A DNA stretch of 64,000 nucleotides from Sphingobacterium sp. B16(2022) (GCF_012030425.1 NZ_JAAUVN010000006.1:248001-312000); one strand, 5' to 3'. Numbered from the stretch's first letter, positions 26,845 through 35,966 are shown. Notes: generated from the letters alone by a model not told the origin. Numbers and translations are program-made.

Positions 26845-27504
26845 ATGAATTTACTACAACAAGTAAAAACTTTAGTCTATAAAGATGCTATTCTAGAGTG
26901 GCGATCCAAATATGCCATCAATAGCATTTTACTATATGTAATATCTACAGTATTTGTTTGCTATCAAGCATTCAAATCTGTAGATGCTACGATATGGAAC
27001 GCTTTATTTTGGATTATCATGCTCTTCGCATCGGTGAATGCCATCAATAAGAGTTTCACACAAGAAAACCAACAACGCCAACTTTATTACTACTCTATTG
27101 TAAACCCGAAAGCAGTTATACTCGCTAAGATTTTTTATAATATGTGTTTAATGGCATTCTTGGCCGTTGTTGCATATTTAACCTACTCCGTAATTTTCAA
27201 AAATCCATTAGGCGATCCCGCTTTATACTTTTTTGCAGTCATCTTGGGCAGTGTCAGCTTTGCTTCTGTTTTCACTATGGTTTCGGGAATTACTTCAAAA
27301 GCTGGAAATAACAGCACCTTAATGGCTATCCTGAGTTTTCCTGTTATTATTCCGTTGCTTATCGTACTGATTAAGCTGTCTCAGAATGCAATGCAGGGCA
27401 TGGATAGAGCAGAAAGTTTGAATGAAATCGTCGTTTTAATTGCAATTAATATCATCACAATCACTGTTTCTTTATTGTTATTTCCTTACCTTTGGCGTGA
27501 TTAA
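26845..27504 (+). CDS. ccmB: heme exporter subunit CcmB
   Basis: A 219-residue integral membrane protein with six predicted helices, the permease part of the CcmAB transporter used in system I cytochrome c maturation. The N-terminus (VYKDAILEWRSKYAINSIL) and the charged turn SFTQENQQRQLYYY are typical of CcmB. The ATG at 26845 is preferred over a TTG at 26836 that overlaps the promoter box. ccmC follows after 33 bases. The ATPase gene ccmA is not in this window. Confidence 0.9.
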   Translation: MNLLQQVKTLVYKDAILEWRSKYAINSILLYVISTVFVCYQAFKSVDATIWNALFWIIMLFASVNAINKSFTQENQQRQLYYYSIVNPKAVILAKIFYNMCLMAFLAVVAYLTYSVIFKNPLGDPALYFFAVILGSVSFASVFTMVSGITSKAGNNSTLMAILSFPVIIPLLIVLIKLSQNAMQGMDRAESLNEIVVLIAINIITITVSLLLFPYLWRD

Positions 27505-27537
27505 TTGCACAATTACAGTTTTTAAATATTCATAAAA

Positions 27538-28203
27538 ATGAGAAAAAGTTGGTGGAAAATTTTGGCAGTAGTCTTAATTTCATTGGTCATCATTGCAGGG
27601 CTACTAGGTCCAGTACCTGCTTTATTCCTTCTTCATGAAACCATCCGAAATATTTATTTCCATGTCCCGATGTGGTTTGCAATGCTATTCCTTTATACAA
27701 TATCTGTTATCTACAGTATCAAGTACTTGAATACGGGCAAGCAAGAGTATGATTTAATGGCAGTAGAAGCTGTAAATACAGGAATTACATTTTGTTTTAT
27801 GGGATTAGCTACAGGTATGCTATGGGCAAATATTACCTGGGGAGAAGCATGGCCCAATGATCCTAAATTGAATGGATCTGCAATTGCGACATTGATGTAC
27901 TTGGCCTACTTGGTCTTAAGAAATGCGCTTGAAGAGGAACAGAAAAGAGCTAAAATATCTGCGGTCTATAATATTTTTGCTTTTCCTATCATGATTGTTT
28001 TGCTTTATATCTTACCAAAACTGACTGATTCACTGCACCCAGGAAGCGGAGGAAATAGCGCTTTCAGTAACTTGGACATGAACAATCAGTTAAGACCGGT
28101 ATTTTATACAGCCGTCATTGGCTGGATTTTGATCGGCACTTGGATGTTTACCTTACGCTACCGTTTACGTATCATCGAACAGAAGCAAAATGAAATTAAT
28201 TAA
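27538..28203 (+). CDS. ccmC: heme-handling protein CcmC
   Basis: A 221-residue protein with six membrane helices that presents heme to CcmE in the periplasm. The tryptophan-rich signature NITWGEAWPNDPK and the two heme-ligand histidine regions (IYFHVPMWF near residue 42 and SLHPGSGG in the second half) are present. It lies between ccmB and ccmD, which fixes its identity well. ccmE and ccmF are not downstream here. Confidence 0.93.
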   Translation: MRKSWWKILAVVLISLVIIAGLLGPVPALFLLHETIRNIYFHVPMWFAMLFLYTISVIYSIKYLNTGKQEYDLMAVEAVNTGITFCFMGLATGMLWANITWGEAWPNDPKLNGSAIATLMYLAYLVLRNALEEEQKRAKISAVYNIFAFPIMIVLLYILPKLTDSLHPGSGGNSAFSNLDMNNQLRPVFYTAVIGWILIGTWMFTLRYRLRIIEQKQNEIN

Positions 28204-28231
28204 TTTTTTGAAAAATCTTATTACAATTGAT

Positions 28232-28447
28232 ATGAAAAAGTTATCACTATCAATCGCTTTAGTCTTCATGACAACATTAAACATCTTTGCACAAAGCGAA
28301 ATTGATATGGCGACTGGACTAAGAAGTTCAGGTAAAATATACGTGGTTGTTTTGGTTATGCTCGTTTTGTTCTTAGGAATAGCTGGTTATTTGTTTATCC
28401 TGGATAGGAAAATAACAAGATTAGAAAAGAAACAAAATCAAAAATAA
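28232..28447 (+). CDS. ccmD: small CcmD-like membrane protein
   Basis: A 71-residue protein with a possible signal peptide (to about IFAQ) and one membrane helix (about 35-53, VVVLVMLVLFLGIAGYLFIL) followed by a basic tail. Small single-helix proteins at this position after ccmC are called CcmD and stabilise the CcmABC-heme-CcmE complex. An earlier in-frame ATG at 28190 would overlap ccmC and hide the signal peptide, so I chose 28232. The call rests mostly on size and position. Confidence 0.7.
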   Translation: MKKLSLSIALVFMTTLNIFAQSEIDMATGLRSSGKIYVVVLVMLVLFLGIAGYLFILDRKITRLEKKQNQK

Positions 28448-28472
28448 TTTTACAATATCATCTTATAAAAGG

Positions 28473-28505
28473 CAATGCTATCATATCAAGAATGTGATGG
28501 CATTG
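28473..28505 (+). terminator. possible terminator after ccmD
   Basis: Hairpin CAATGCTATCA / TGATGGCATTG (11 pairs with one G-U) followed by TTGGTTTT. The T run is imperfect, so some read-through is likely. Confidence 0.5.
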
Positions 28506-28574
28506 TTGGTTTTAATCAACCTTATTCGGAATTAAATAGTAATATTGTAGAGAACAACTTGTAACAAGGCATAC

Positions 28575-29558
28575 ATGATTATCAGTCAATTTAGGAAATT
28601 CACGCCCATTAATATCGTTCTTCTTATACTTATAGGATTTTTCTTATGTTTTGGTGTATTCATTCATCTGCCCGAAAGCCTGACTCCTATCCTATTTGAG
28701 CCCGCACTGGGCAATTTACTCGGAAAGGACGGTATCAATACCTTATCACCGCAAATGAATGTGCTGGTGACATTAGGATTAACCATTATTCAAGCGACGA
28801 TCCTAAATCGAATCATCGGTCATTTCAACTTGTTGGGTAAACCAAGTTTTCTTGTTGCATTGATGTATTTGACTTTAGCCAGTTTGTTTTTACCATTTCT
28901 GGTTATATCACCTACCCTGATCTGTAATTTCATATCGGTATGGATGCTGAGCAAATTATTAAGTTTATACCGGCAACAAGATATCAAAGCACTGATGTTT
29001 GACCTGGGCATGATCGTAGCTATCGGTAGCTTGATCTATTTCCCTTTCATCATCATGTTTCTTTTACTTTGGATCAGTCTCATCATCTTCAGACCATTCA
29101 ACTGGAGAGAATGGATTTCACCGTTGTTGGGTTTTGCAACCATCTATTTTATCCTTGCGGTAATCTACCTCTGGTTAGGGAGATTTAAGGATTTCTATAG
29201 CATCTGGCTACCGCTGACGAAAACATTTCCAACAACAGTAACGATGGAAATTCATGATTACTTTGTACTTATACCCATCGTATTTAATTTGATACTTTTT
29301 CTCATCATTCTAAAAGATAATTTTTTTAAGAGCGTAGTACATATTCGAAAATCATTTCAGCTCTTATTTTTCATGTTGTTATTAGCAGTTGGTTCCTTTT
29401 ATTGGAACAAGCAAATAACCGAAACACACTTTCTACTATGTGCACCTCCATTAGCAATTTATATGGCTTATTATTTCACACATGCAAAGAAAAAATGGCT
29501 TTTTGAGAGTGTATACGCAATCATTATTTTAACAATACTGTATTTTCAGTTTTTCTAA
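28575..29558 (+). CDS. multipass inner-membrane protein (DUF6427-like)
   Basis: A 327-residue protein with about nine or ten hydrophobic helices and very short loops. It resembles the uncharacterised Bacteroidota membrane family DUF6427 (for example the LNRIIGHFNLLGKPSFLVAL and IIFRPFNWREWISPLLG segments), recalled from memory and not checked. No transport or enzyme motif is visible. It begins 127 bases after ccmD, and a possible terminator lies between, so it is not clearly part of the ccm cluster. Confidence 0.65.
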   Translation: MIISQFRKFTPINIVLLILIGFFLCFGVFIHLPESLTPILFEPALGNLLGKDGINTLSPQMNVLVTLGLTIIQATILNRIIGHFNLLGKPSFLVALMYLTLASLFLPFLVISPTLICNFISVWMLSKLLSLYRQQDIKALMFDLGMIVAIGSLIYFPFIIMFLLLWISLIIFRPFNWREWISPLLGFATIYFILAVIYLWLGRFKDFYSIWLPLTKTFPTTVTMEIHDYFVLIPIVFNLILFLIILKDNFFKSVVHIRKSFQLLFFMLLLAVGSFYWNKQITETHFLLCAPPLAIYMAYYFTHAKKKWLFESVYAIIILTILYFQFF

Positions 29559-29782
29559 AATTTTAGCTATCAGGAGTTTAACCTTTTTTAACAAAATCAA
29601 CTCTACAAGGTCGCAAAAATTAAATAGTTTTGTATGCTGATAGGATCATCGTAAAATATAAATTTGAACAGATTTTTAACCCGTTATACCGATCTTTTCG
29701 CATATTTTTGGAATCTTTGAAACACAAAACTTTAATATATTATTAATATAAAATAAAAGTTTCGCAACTTTAATCTATAATC

Positions 29783-31105
29783 ATGCAGAAACGCTTTTTA
29801 AGCTCCATTACAAGTAAAGTACCTCAAGTGTTATTGACTTTAGGCTTATTATACAGCTCGTCAGCAGCATTTGCGCAGAAGTCGACGTCTGCATCACCTT
29901 ATTCACAATTTGGCTTGGGCCAAATGCGTGAAGATCTACTACCTCAACATCGTGCGATGGGTGGCTTATCAACGGGTGTCCGTTACTTCGGTTCAGTTTA
30001 TAATACTAATCCTAGTAATCCAGCTTCATACTCTGCCGCCCAATTCAGTACTTTTGATGCCGGTCTATATGGAAATTTCACCCAATTGAGTTCGAAAAAT
30101 AAGTCTGATAATACTGCAGATTTTGCTTTCAGTCATATCACAATGACCTTTCCAATGAAAAAAGCGGGCGGTATCAGTATCGGTCTTTTACCATACTCAG
30201 ATTTAGGTTACAACTCAAACAGTATACAAAAAATAGATACCGTTAATTACAGAAAAACATTTACTGGAGAAGGTGGGTTAACAAAAGCTTATTTCGGATA
30301 CGGTGTCAATATCACAAAGAATTTCAGTGTCGGAGCTAATATTTCTTACTTATTTGGTACCTTAAATGATTTTAGCCGACTTGAATTACCCTTTAACTAC
30401 GGTCTGAACGTACAACAACAAGATAAACGTGAAATCCAAGGTGTAAGCTTTGACTACGGGGCTCAGTATTACAAAACGATCAATAAAGAATATTCGATAA
30501 CAGTTGGTTATTCGGGATCATTGAATAATGCAATCCATGACCGCACAACATCATTTGTGACGCGTACGCTACCCTCAAACAATAGTGACGACACAAATAT
30601 CGCTTTGGATACAGTGAGTCAAACTGAGCGAACGAGAAGAGATTTAAACCTTCCATTAAAACATAATGTCGGTATTACTTTTGCCAGAACAAACCGTTGG
30701 TTAGTAGGTGCAGAATTCAAATATGCAGACTGGTCTAAATTTCAGGTAAGAAAAAACGAAGAAAACTTAAAAACAAATTATGGTTTTGCAATCGGTGGAC
30801 AAATCACACCAGATCCAACTTCATTTAAATACACAAGTTTAATGGATTACCGTATCGGCTTCCGTTATAACAGAACTCAATACTTCATCAACAAACAGGA
30901 TATCAATGATATGGCTATTACCTTTGGGGTTGGCCTTCCATTAGCAAGAAATCCTTATTCAGGTGCATTTTCTAAAATCAATATCTCTGCAGAACTGGGA
31001 CAAATGGGAACCATGAACAATAGCCTGATCAGAGAGAGATACGTCAACTTGAATGTTGGTTTTACTTTAAATGACCGTTGGTTTAGAAGAAACTCCATTG
31101 ATTAA
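29783..31105 (+). CDS. outer-membrane beta-barrel protein
   Basis: A 440-residue protein with a signal peptide (to about AFAQ, residue 32) followed by alternating aromatic/polar strands typical of a beta-barrel, ending in an aromatic-containing last strand (LNDRWFRRN region). It resembles the FadL/OmpP1-related proteins found next to lptC in Bacteroidota, but the substrate is unknown. The early motif SPYSQFGLGQMREDLLPQ is characteristic of this Bacteroidota family. lptC begins 13 bases downstream, suggesting co-transcription and an envelope role. The 224-base region upstream carries TAnnTTTG boxes at 29625 and 29703 without clear -33 partners. Confidence 0.8.
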   Translation: MQKRFLSSITSKVPQVLLTLGLLYSSSAAFAQKSTSASPYSQFGLGQMREDLLPQHRAMGGLSTGVRYFGSVYNTNPSNPASYSAAQFSTFDAGLYGNFTQLSSKNKSDNTADFAFSHITMTFPMKKAGGISIGLLPYSDLGYNSNSIQKIDTVNYRKTFTGEGGLTKAYFGYGVNITKNFSVGANISYLFGTLNDFSRLELPFNYGLNVQQQDKREIQGVSFDYGAQYYKTINKEYSITVGYSGSLNNAIHDRTTSFVTRTLPSNNSDDTNIALDTVSQTERTRRDLNLPLKHNVGITFARTNRWLVGAEFKYADWSKFQVRKNEENLKTNYGFAIGGQITPDPTSFKYTSLMDYRIGFRYNRTQYFINKQDINDMAITFGVGLPLARNPYSGAFSKINISAELGQMGTMNNSLIRERYVNLNVGFTLNDRWFRRNSID

Positions 31106-31118
31106 TCAAGAGACTGAT

Positions 31119-31727
31119 ATGGCAAGACATACAATTGCCTCAAAAAAGCATTATACATTGCCTCTACTGCTCCTCATTGCAGTAGGGGCAATCTTCTTTA
31201 CAGCTTGTGAACCCGATTTAAAAGAAGTAGATCGGATCGCTAATCTTAAAAAAGAAGAAGCCGTTGATATCTCTCGTCACGTGGACGTCATCTATAGCGA
31301 TTCAACGATCGTAAAAGCACGGATGTCAGCTCCTGAAATGCGCATTAAACATGATAGTACGCAAGTGTATGAATTTCCTAAAGGTATCCAGATCATATTC
31401 TATGATAAAGATGTTAAAGAAACACAACGTATTATCTCGGATTATGCCATTCAGCATGAAGCGGCAAAAACAACAACATTCAAAAAGAACGTTGTCGTAA
31501 CGATGGCAGACGGGTCAATCATTAAAACAGATGAAATCATCTACGATGAAGGCAAAGAATCTTTCTATAATAATATGCCTATAACGGCCTATTTCAAAGA
31601 TAATAGAGGTAACCTGCAGGGATCTTCCTTTACTTCTGATAAGGATTTTAAAAAAATAAATATCCAAAATTCAACGGGTGTCATGCTGGTAAAAGACAAT
31701 AGTATGTTCCCTTCATTTGGCCAATAA
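31119..31727 (+). CDS. lptC: LPS export protein LptC (lipoprotein form)
   Basis: A 202-residue protein of the bridge that carries lipopolysaccharide from the inner membrane to LptA. Unlike the E. coli protein it has a lipoprotein signal: a hydrophobic stretch ending in FFTAC, so Cys27 or so would be lipidated. The body is a beta-jellyroll with the typical VDVIYSDSTIVKARMSAPEM and GSIIKTDEIIYDEGKE segments. I chose the ATG at 31119; an upstream ATG at 31071 overlaps the barrel gene and delays the signal peptide. Confidence 0.88.
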   Translation: MARHTIASKKHYTLPLLLLIAVGAIFFTACEPDLKEVDRIANLKKEEAVDISRHVDVIYSDSTIVKARMSAPEMRIKHDSTQVYEFPKGIQIIFYDKDVKETQRIISDYAIQHEAAKTTTFKKNVVVTMADGSIIKTDEIIYDEGKESFYNNMPITAYFKDNRGNLQGSSFTSDKDFKKINIQNSTGVMLVKDNSMFPSFGQ

Positions 31728-31887
31728 AATTTGCTCAAAACAAATTTGGATGAAATAAGTTTCCCTTAATCAGAAATAATTACTCTTTTTTTTATAAAAA
31801 TTGTATCTTGCACCGCATTTAGGCATACTATTTCCTAAATAATGGTATTTTAAGTATTTAAACAATAATAAACACAATAAACAGACT

Positions 31888-33993
31888 ATGGGATTAATGA
31901 GCTTTTTGCGCAACCGAGCTGGTTTCATTTTAACTGGAGCTATGGCTGTGGCAATTCTAGCATTTTTATTAGGAGATGTTGTCAAATCTGGAACTCCGTT
32001 TTGGGCTAAAAACCAAAATCGCGTAGCAGAAATAAATGGAGAGAAAATCGATTTCCAAGAATTCAATCAACAAGTTGATCAAACAGCAGAAATGTTTAAG
32101 CAACAAATGGGTGGTAACTTGACTCCTCAAATGAAATCATATGCTGTACAACAGGTATGGAATCAATTGTTGCAAAAAGAAATCCTAAAAAGCGAAATTG
32201 AAAAAATCGGCTTAGAGGTTGGTAAAAATGAATTAAATGATTTAGTTACAGGTAATCGCCCTTCGAATCAAATTGTTCAAGCTTTTACTGATCCACAAAC
32301 AGGTCAATTTAATCGTAACCAATTATTAACATTCATTTCACAATTAAACACCGCGGGTAATCCTCAGGCAGCACAACAGTGGGAAATGTTATTAGCAGCT
32401 GTAAAGGAAGAACGTTTGAACAATAAATACACAAGTTTATTAAACAATAGTGTTTATGTTACTTCATTAGAAGCTAATGATGAATATCAACAACGCAATA
32501 AATTAGCAAATTTCAAATATGTATTATTGGATTATGCTGGCGTTAAGGATAGTGAAATCAAAATCACGGATGCTGACTATCAAGCATATTACGATGAGCA
32601 TAAAAACTCATTTAAAAATCAAGAAGAAACTCGCTCTATCGAGTATGTTGTTGTAGATGCACGTCCTACTGCAAAAGATATCGATTATGCAAAAGAGACT
32701 ATCAATAGATTGAAAACTGAATTAGCAGCTTCAACAAACGATTCTTTATTTGCATCGATCAACTCAGACAATAAATACCCTTATACTTTTGTTAAAAAAG
32801 GTCAATTAAGTCCAGCATTGGATTCAGTACTTTTCAATGTTCCGGCTGGAACTATTGTTGGTCCTTACGAATCTAACGGTTTATTTGAAATTGCTAAAGT
32901 AGCACAAACGACTGTTGGACCTGACTCCGTAAAAGCTAGTCACATTTTATTGAACGCAACTGCTGAAGGTGGTGTTCAGAAAGCATTAGCAAAAGCAGAC
33001 TCAATCAAAGGTTTATTAGCGAAAGGAGAAAGCTTCTCTTCACTAGCTGTCCAATTCAGTACTGACCAAGGTAGTAAAGTAAATGGTGGTGAACTTGGTA
33101 CATTCCCTCGTGGACAAATGGTTCCTGTTTTTGATAACGCTGTATTCAACGGAAAAACAGGTGATATTAAAGTTGTGGAATCACAATTTGGTGTACATAT
33201 CATCAAAATCGAGAATCAAATTGGCTCTGCAAAATATGTTAAAGCTGCGATCGTAGATAAAGCGATAATCAGTGGTAAAGAAACACTAAACACGGCACAT
33301 AGCAAAGCAAATGCTTTCTTAACTGCAGCTACAGCACAAAACTTTGCTCAAGAAGCTCAAAAATTAGGATTGAAAGCAACTACTGCAACTCGTGTTTTAG
33401 CAATGGACAATACATTGGACGGCAATGAAGCTCCAAGAGAATTGATCAAATGGGCATTCGAAGCTAAAAAAGATGATATTTCTGATCGTGTATTTGAAAC
33501 AGAACAATCGTATATATTAGTACGTCTTGTTGATGTACAACCTAAAGGTATCCTGCCTTTAGCAACTGTGAAAAAAGATATTGAGCCTGCTGTAAAAAAC
33601 GCAGTTAAAGCAAAACTATTGACAGAGAAAATGAATGCTGCTTTAAGCGGTGCTGGTTCTCTTGATCAGGTAGGACAGAAATTAGGTAAAACTCCAGTAG
33701 CGGTTGAAAATATCGTATTGGCAAATCCAGTTATCCCTGGAGTTTCTTTGGAAAACAAAGTGGTAGGTACTGTATTTGGTTTACAACCGAACAAACCATC
33801 TAAAGCAATTGAAGGTGCACAAGGTGTATATGCTGTTCAAGTGAATGGCTTTGTTAACCCAGCTGCGATTCCTGATTTAAATGCTCAGAAAAAACAAATT
33901 TTAGCAGGAAAACTTCAACGTTCTTGGGCTTCAATTTTCAAAGCTTTACAAGATAAATCAGAAATCACTGACAATCGCGTGAAATTCTTTTAA
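31888..33993 (+). CDS. periplasmic chaperone/peptidyl-prolyl isomerase (PpiD/SurA type)
   Basis: A 701-residue protein anchored by one N-terminal helix (about 11-32) with a large periplasmic part: a SurA-like N-terminal chaperone region (about 45-240), a parvulin rotamase domain (about 345-445, VKASHILLN...SDQGSK-like...FGVHIIKIE) and a second C-terminal helical region. It would help outer-membrane proteins fold or leave the Sec channel. The layout is that of PpiD; in Bacteroidota such proteins often sit near lptC, as here. The 160 bases upstream have no terminator, so read-through from lptC is possible. A terminator follows. Confidence 0.9.
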   Translation: MGLMSFLRNRAGFILTGAMAVAILAFLLGDVVKSGTPFWAKNQNRVAEINGEKIDFQEFNQQVDQTAEMFKQQMGGNLTPQMKSYAVQQVWNQLLQKEILKSEIEKIGLEVGKNELNDLVTGNRPSNQIVQAFTDPQTGQFNRNQLLTFISQLNTAGNPQAAQQWEMLLAAVKEERLNNKYTSLLNNSVYVTSLEANDEYQQRNKLANFKYVLLDYAGVKDSEIKITDADYQAYYDEHKNSFKNQEETRSIEYVVVDARPTAKDIDYAKETINRLKTELAASTNDSLFASINSDNKYPYTFVKKGQLSPALDSVLFNVPAGTIVGPYESNGLFEIAKVAQTTVGPDSVKASHILLNATAEGGVQKALAKADSIKGLLAKGESFSSLAVQFSTDQGSKVNGGELGTFPRGQMVPVFDNAVFNGKTGDIKVVESQFGVHIIKIENQIGSAKYVKAAIVDKAIISGKETLNTAHSKANAFLTAATAQNFAQEAQKLGLKATTATRVLAMDNTLDGNEAPRELIKWAFEAKKDDISDRVFETEQSYILVRLVDVQPKGILPLATVKKDIEPAVKNAVKAKLLTEKMNAALSGAGSLDQVGQKLGKTPVAVENIVLANPVIPGVSLENKVVGTVFGLQPNKPSKAIEGAQGVYAVQVNGFVNPAAIPDLNAQKKQILAGKLQRSWASIFKALQDKSEITDNRVKFF

Positions 33994-34005
33994 GATAATT
34001 TTAAT

Positions 34006-34013
34006 TAACTTTG
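34006..34013 (+). promoter_or_regulatory. -7 box abutting the ppiD-type gene terminator (TAACTTTG)
   Basis: TAACTTTG ends 2 bases before the left arm of the terminator. Transcription for the DUF2480 gene would start inside that arm. No good -33 element is seen. Confidence 0.45.
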
Positions 34014-34015
34014 TA

Positions 34016-34044
34016 GCCGGACGAGTATATCGTCCGGCTTTTTT
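34016..34044 (+). terminator. terminator of the chaperone gene
   Basis: Arms GCCGGACGA (34016-34024) and TCGTCCGGC (34030-34038), loop GTATA, followed by six T. It lies 22 bases past the stop and 11 bases before the next ATG. Confidence 0.88.
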
Positions 34045-34054
34045 ATTATTTGAT

Positions 34055-34567
34055 ATGGATATTCAAACCGACATTGTAAATAAAGTTGCTCAGAGTGGTA
34101 TTATCACTGTAGATCTTGCGAAGTTCAAGCCATCAGGTGAACTTGTTGAATATGATATTAAAGACAATCTATTTCATGGCCTGATCTTAAAAGAGAAAGA
34201 CTTTAGAGATTTTATAAAAACACATGACTGGTCAGCTTATGCAGGCAAACATGTCGCAATTACATGTTCGACTGATGCTATTGTCCAGACATGGGCATAT
34301 ATGCTGTTAGCGACCAAATTAGAGCCGTTTGCAAAGACTGTTGTATTTGGAGATCTTGCTGAACTCGAACGTATTCTATACGCCCAAACTATAGCCGAAA
34401 TTGATATGTCTGAATATACTGATCAACGCGTTGTTGTAAAAGGATGTGGAGATATCAAAATTCCGGAATCGGCTTTCGTTCAGTTCTCTACTGCCTTGGC
34501 AAAAGTTGCGAAAAGTATCATGTATGGAGAACCTTGTTCTACCGTTCCTGTATTTAAACGTAAATAG
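34055..34567 (+). CDS. DUF2480 family protein
   Basis: A 170-residue cytoplasmic protein of a family found almost only in Bacteroidota and without known function. The recognisable stretches are IITVDLAKFKPSGELVEYD near the start and the HVAITCSTDAIVQTWAYML core; two further cysteines lie in VVKGCGDIKIP and GEPCSTVPVF near the end. No signal peptide or catalytic motif is seen. The gene has its own promoter box overlapping the preceding terminator, and the DUF3108 gene follows after 41 bases. Confidence 0.85.
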   Translation: MDIQTDIVNKVAQSGIITVDLAKFKPSGELVEYDIKDNLFHGLILKEKDFRDFIKTHDWSAYAGKHVAITCSTDAIVQTWAYMLLATKLEPFAKTVVFGDLAELERILYAQTIAEIDMSEYTDQRVVVKGCGDIKIPESAFVQFSTALAKVAKSIMYGEPCSTVPVFKRK

Positions 34568-34587
34568 CGGTATTCGTAATTTCAAAA

Positions 34588-34595
34588 TATTTTTG
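34588..34595 (+). promoter_or_regulatory. candidate -7 box before the DUF3108 gene (TATTTTTG)
   Basis: TATTTTTG lies 13 bases before the ATG at 34609. No -33 partner is evident, and the T-rich setting makes a chance match plausible. Confidence 0.3.
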
Positions 34596-34608
34596 TATTC
34601 TTACGTAT

Positions 34609-35394
34609 ATGAAAAAGCTAGTCTCGTTAATACTCTTAGTGCTCAGTTTCTGCGGTCAGATATTTGCTCAAGAACTTCCTCATTTGAAAGAATCCGCTTT
34701 TAAAGGCGGAGAAAAATTAGAGTACAAATTAAAGTATGGTTTTCTATCTGCGGCAACTGGCCTATTGACGGTAACAGATACTAAATCAGGTAGCGGGGCA
34801 CCTGCATTCCGGTTATATGCAACTGGGAAAACTGCCGGAGCATTTGCTTTATATACAGTTAAGAACGAATACAACTCCTATATAGATGGTAAGACTTACC
34901 TGCCTTATTATTATACTGAAAACATCCGAGAAGGAGGTTACAGACGGAATGATAAGGTTACTTTCGATCAAAAGACAAGATCAGTAAGCGGAAATAAAGG
35001 AGACTTCAAAAGTGTAGTATCTCAAACATTTGATTTACTATCAGCATACTATTTTGCGCGCAATTTAGACCTTTCGTCTGTCAAGCCAGGAGAGTCATTT
35101 AAATTGACTTATTTCTTAAACGACGAGATCGCCACATTAGGAATTAAATATATTGGTGTAGAAACCATAAAAACAGATTTAGGATCGTTAGAATGTCTTA
35201 AATTCAGTCCTGAAATAAAGCCAGGAAGAATTTTCAAGAAAAACAGTAAGTTATATCTTTGGGTAACCAATGATGGGAATCGTATCCCTGTAAAAGCTAA
35301 CGTAGACATTTTAATTGGTTCTGTCACATTAGAACTCTTAAAAGCCGAAGGCTTGAAACATAAACTCGGACAACGTGCGAGTTATTCAAAATAA
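34609..35394 (+). CDS. DUF3108 periplasmic protein
   Basis: A 261-residue protein with a signal peptide (to IFAQ, residue 21) and a beta-rich body of the DUF3108 family. Characteristic stretches are FKGGEKLEYKLKYGFLSAA, TVKNEYNSYID and the end segment LYLWVTNDGNRIPVK. Family function is unknown; the fold is expected to be a periplasmic beta structure. The next gene (DUF3109) starts 8 bases downstream, so the two probably form one operon, although the names are unrelated in sequence. Confidence 0.85.
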   Translation: MKKLVSLILLVLSFCGQIFAQELPHLKESAFKGGEKLEYKLKYGFLSAATGLLTVTDTKSGSGAPAFRLYATGKTAGAFALYTVKNEYNSYIDGKTYLPYYYTENIREGGYRRNDKVTFDQKTRSVSGNKGDFKSVVSQTFDLLSAYYFARNLDLSSVKPGESFKLTYFLNDEIATLGIKYIGVETIKTDLGSLECLKFSPEIKPGRIFKKNSKLYLWVTNDGNRIPVKANVDILIGSVTLELLKAEGLKHKLGQRASYSK

Positions 35395-35402
35395 AAAATA
35401 TC

Positions 35403-35966
35403 ATGATAGAAGTAGGAAATGTATTAGTGCACGAAGATTTGATTAACAATGATTTCGTATGCAATCTTTCCAAATGCAAAGGCATTTGCTGTATAGAAGG
35501 AGATTCCGGCGCTCCATTAAAACAAAATGAGCTGGCCATACTTGCGGAGATATATCCAAAAGTAAAACCTTACATGACAGCTAAAGGTATAGAAGCCATA
35601 GAAGATCAAGGCACACATGTGATTGATATGGACGGAGATTTAACAACCCCATGTGTCGATGGTAATAAAGAATGTGCATATGTTACTTGGGAAAATGGTA
35701 TCACAAAATGTGCCATTGAGAAAGCATATGAGCTTGGAGATATCAACTGGAAAAAGCCAATTTCCTGTCACCTATACCCTATTCGTACGACAACTTATCC
35801 TGAATTTGATGTGCTTCATTACGACAGATGGCACATCTGCAAAGATGCATGTACTTTTGGAAAAGAACTACAGGTTCCTGTATACAAGTTCCTAAAAGAC
35901 CCGTTAATTCGGGAATATGGTGACGAATGGTACCAAAAATTAGAGAATGCGGTAGATTCATTATAA
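35403..35966 (+). CDS. DUF3109 family cysteine-rich protein
   Basis: A 187-residue cytoplasmic protein with ten cysteines. The first group is C20-x4-C25-x3-C29-C30 (VCNLSKCKGICC), followed by single cysteines in TTPCVDG, KECAYV, TKCAIE, ISCHLYP, HICKD and DACTFG. The pattern recalls the metal- or Fe-S-binding YkgJ-type proteins, so a metal centre is likely but not proven. The family is nearly confined to Bacteroidota. It follows the DUF3108 gene by 8 bases. Confidence 0.85.
   Translation: MIEVGNVLVHEDLINNDFVCNLSKCKGICCIEGDSGAPLKQNELAILAEIYPKVKPYMTAKGIEAIEDQGTHVIDMDGDLTTPCVDGNKECAYVTWENGITKCAIEKAYELGDINWKKPISCHLYPIRTTTYPEFDVLHYDRWHICKDACTFGKELQVPVYKFLKDPLIREYGDEWYQKLENAVDSL

Noticed and set aside
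31727..31747. AAATTTG/CAAATTT inverted repeat after lptC as a terminator
   Set aside because: Weak all-AT stem with no T run after it.
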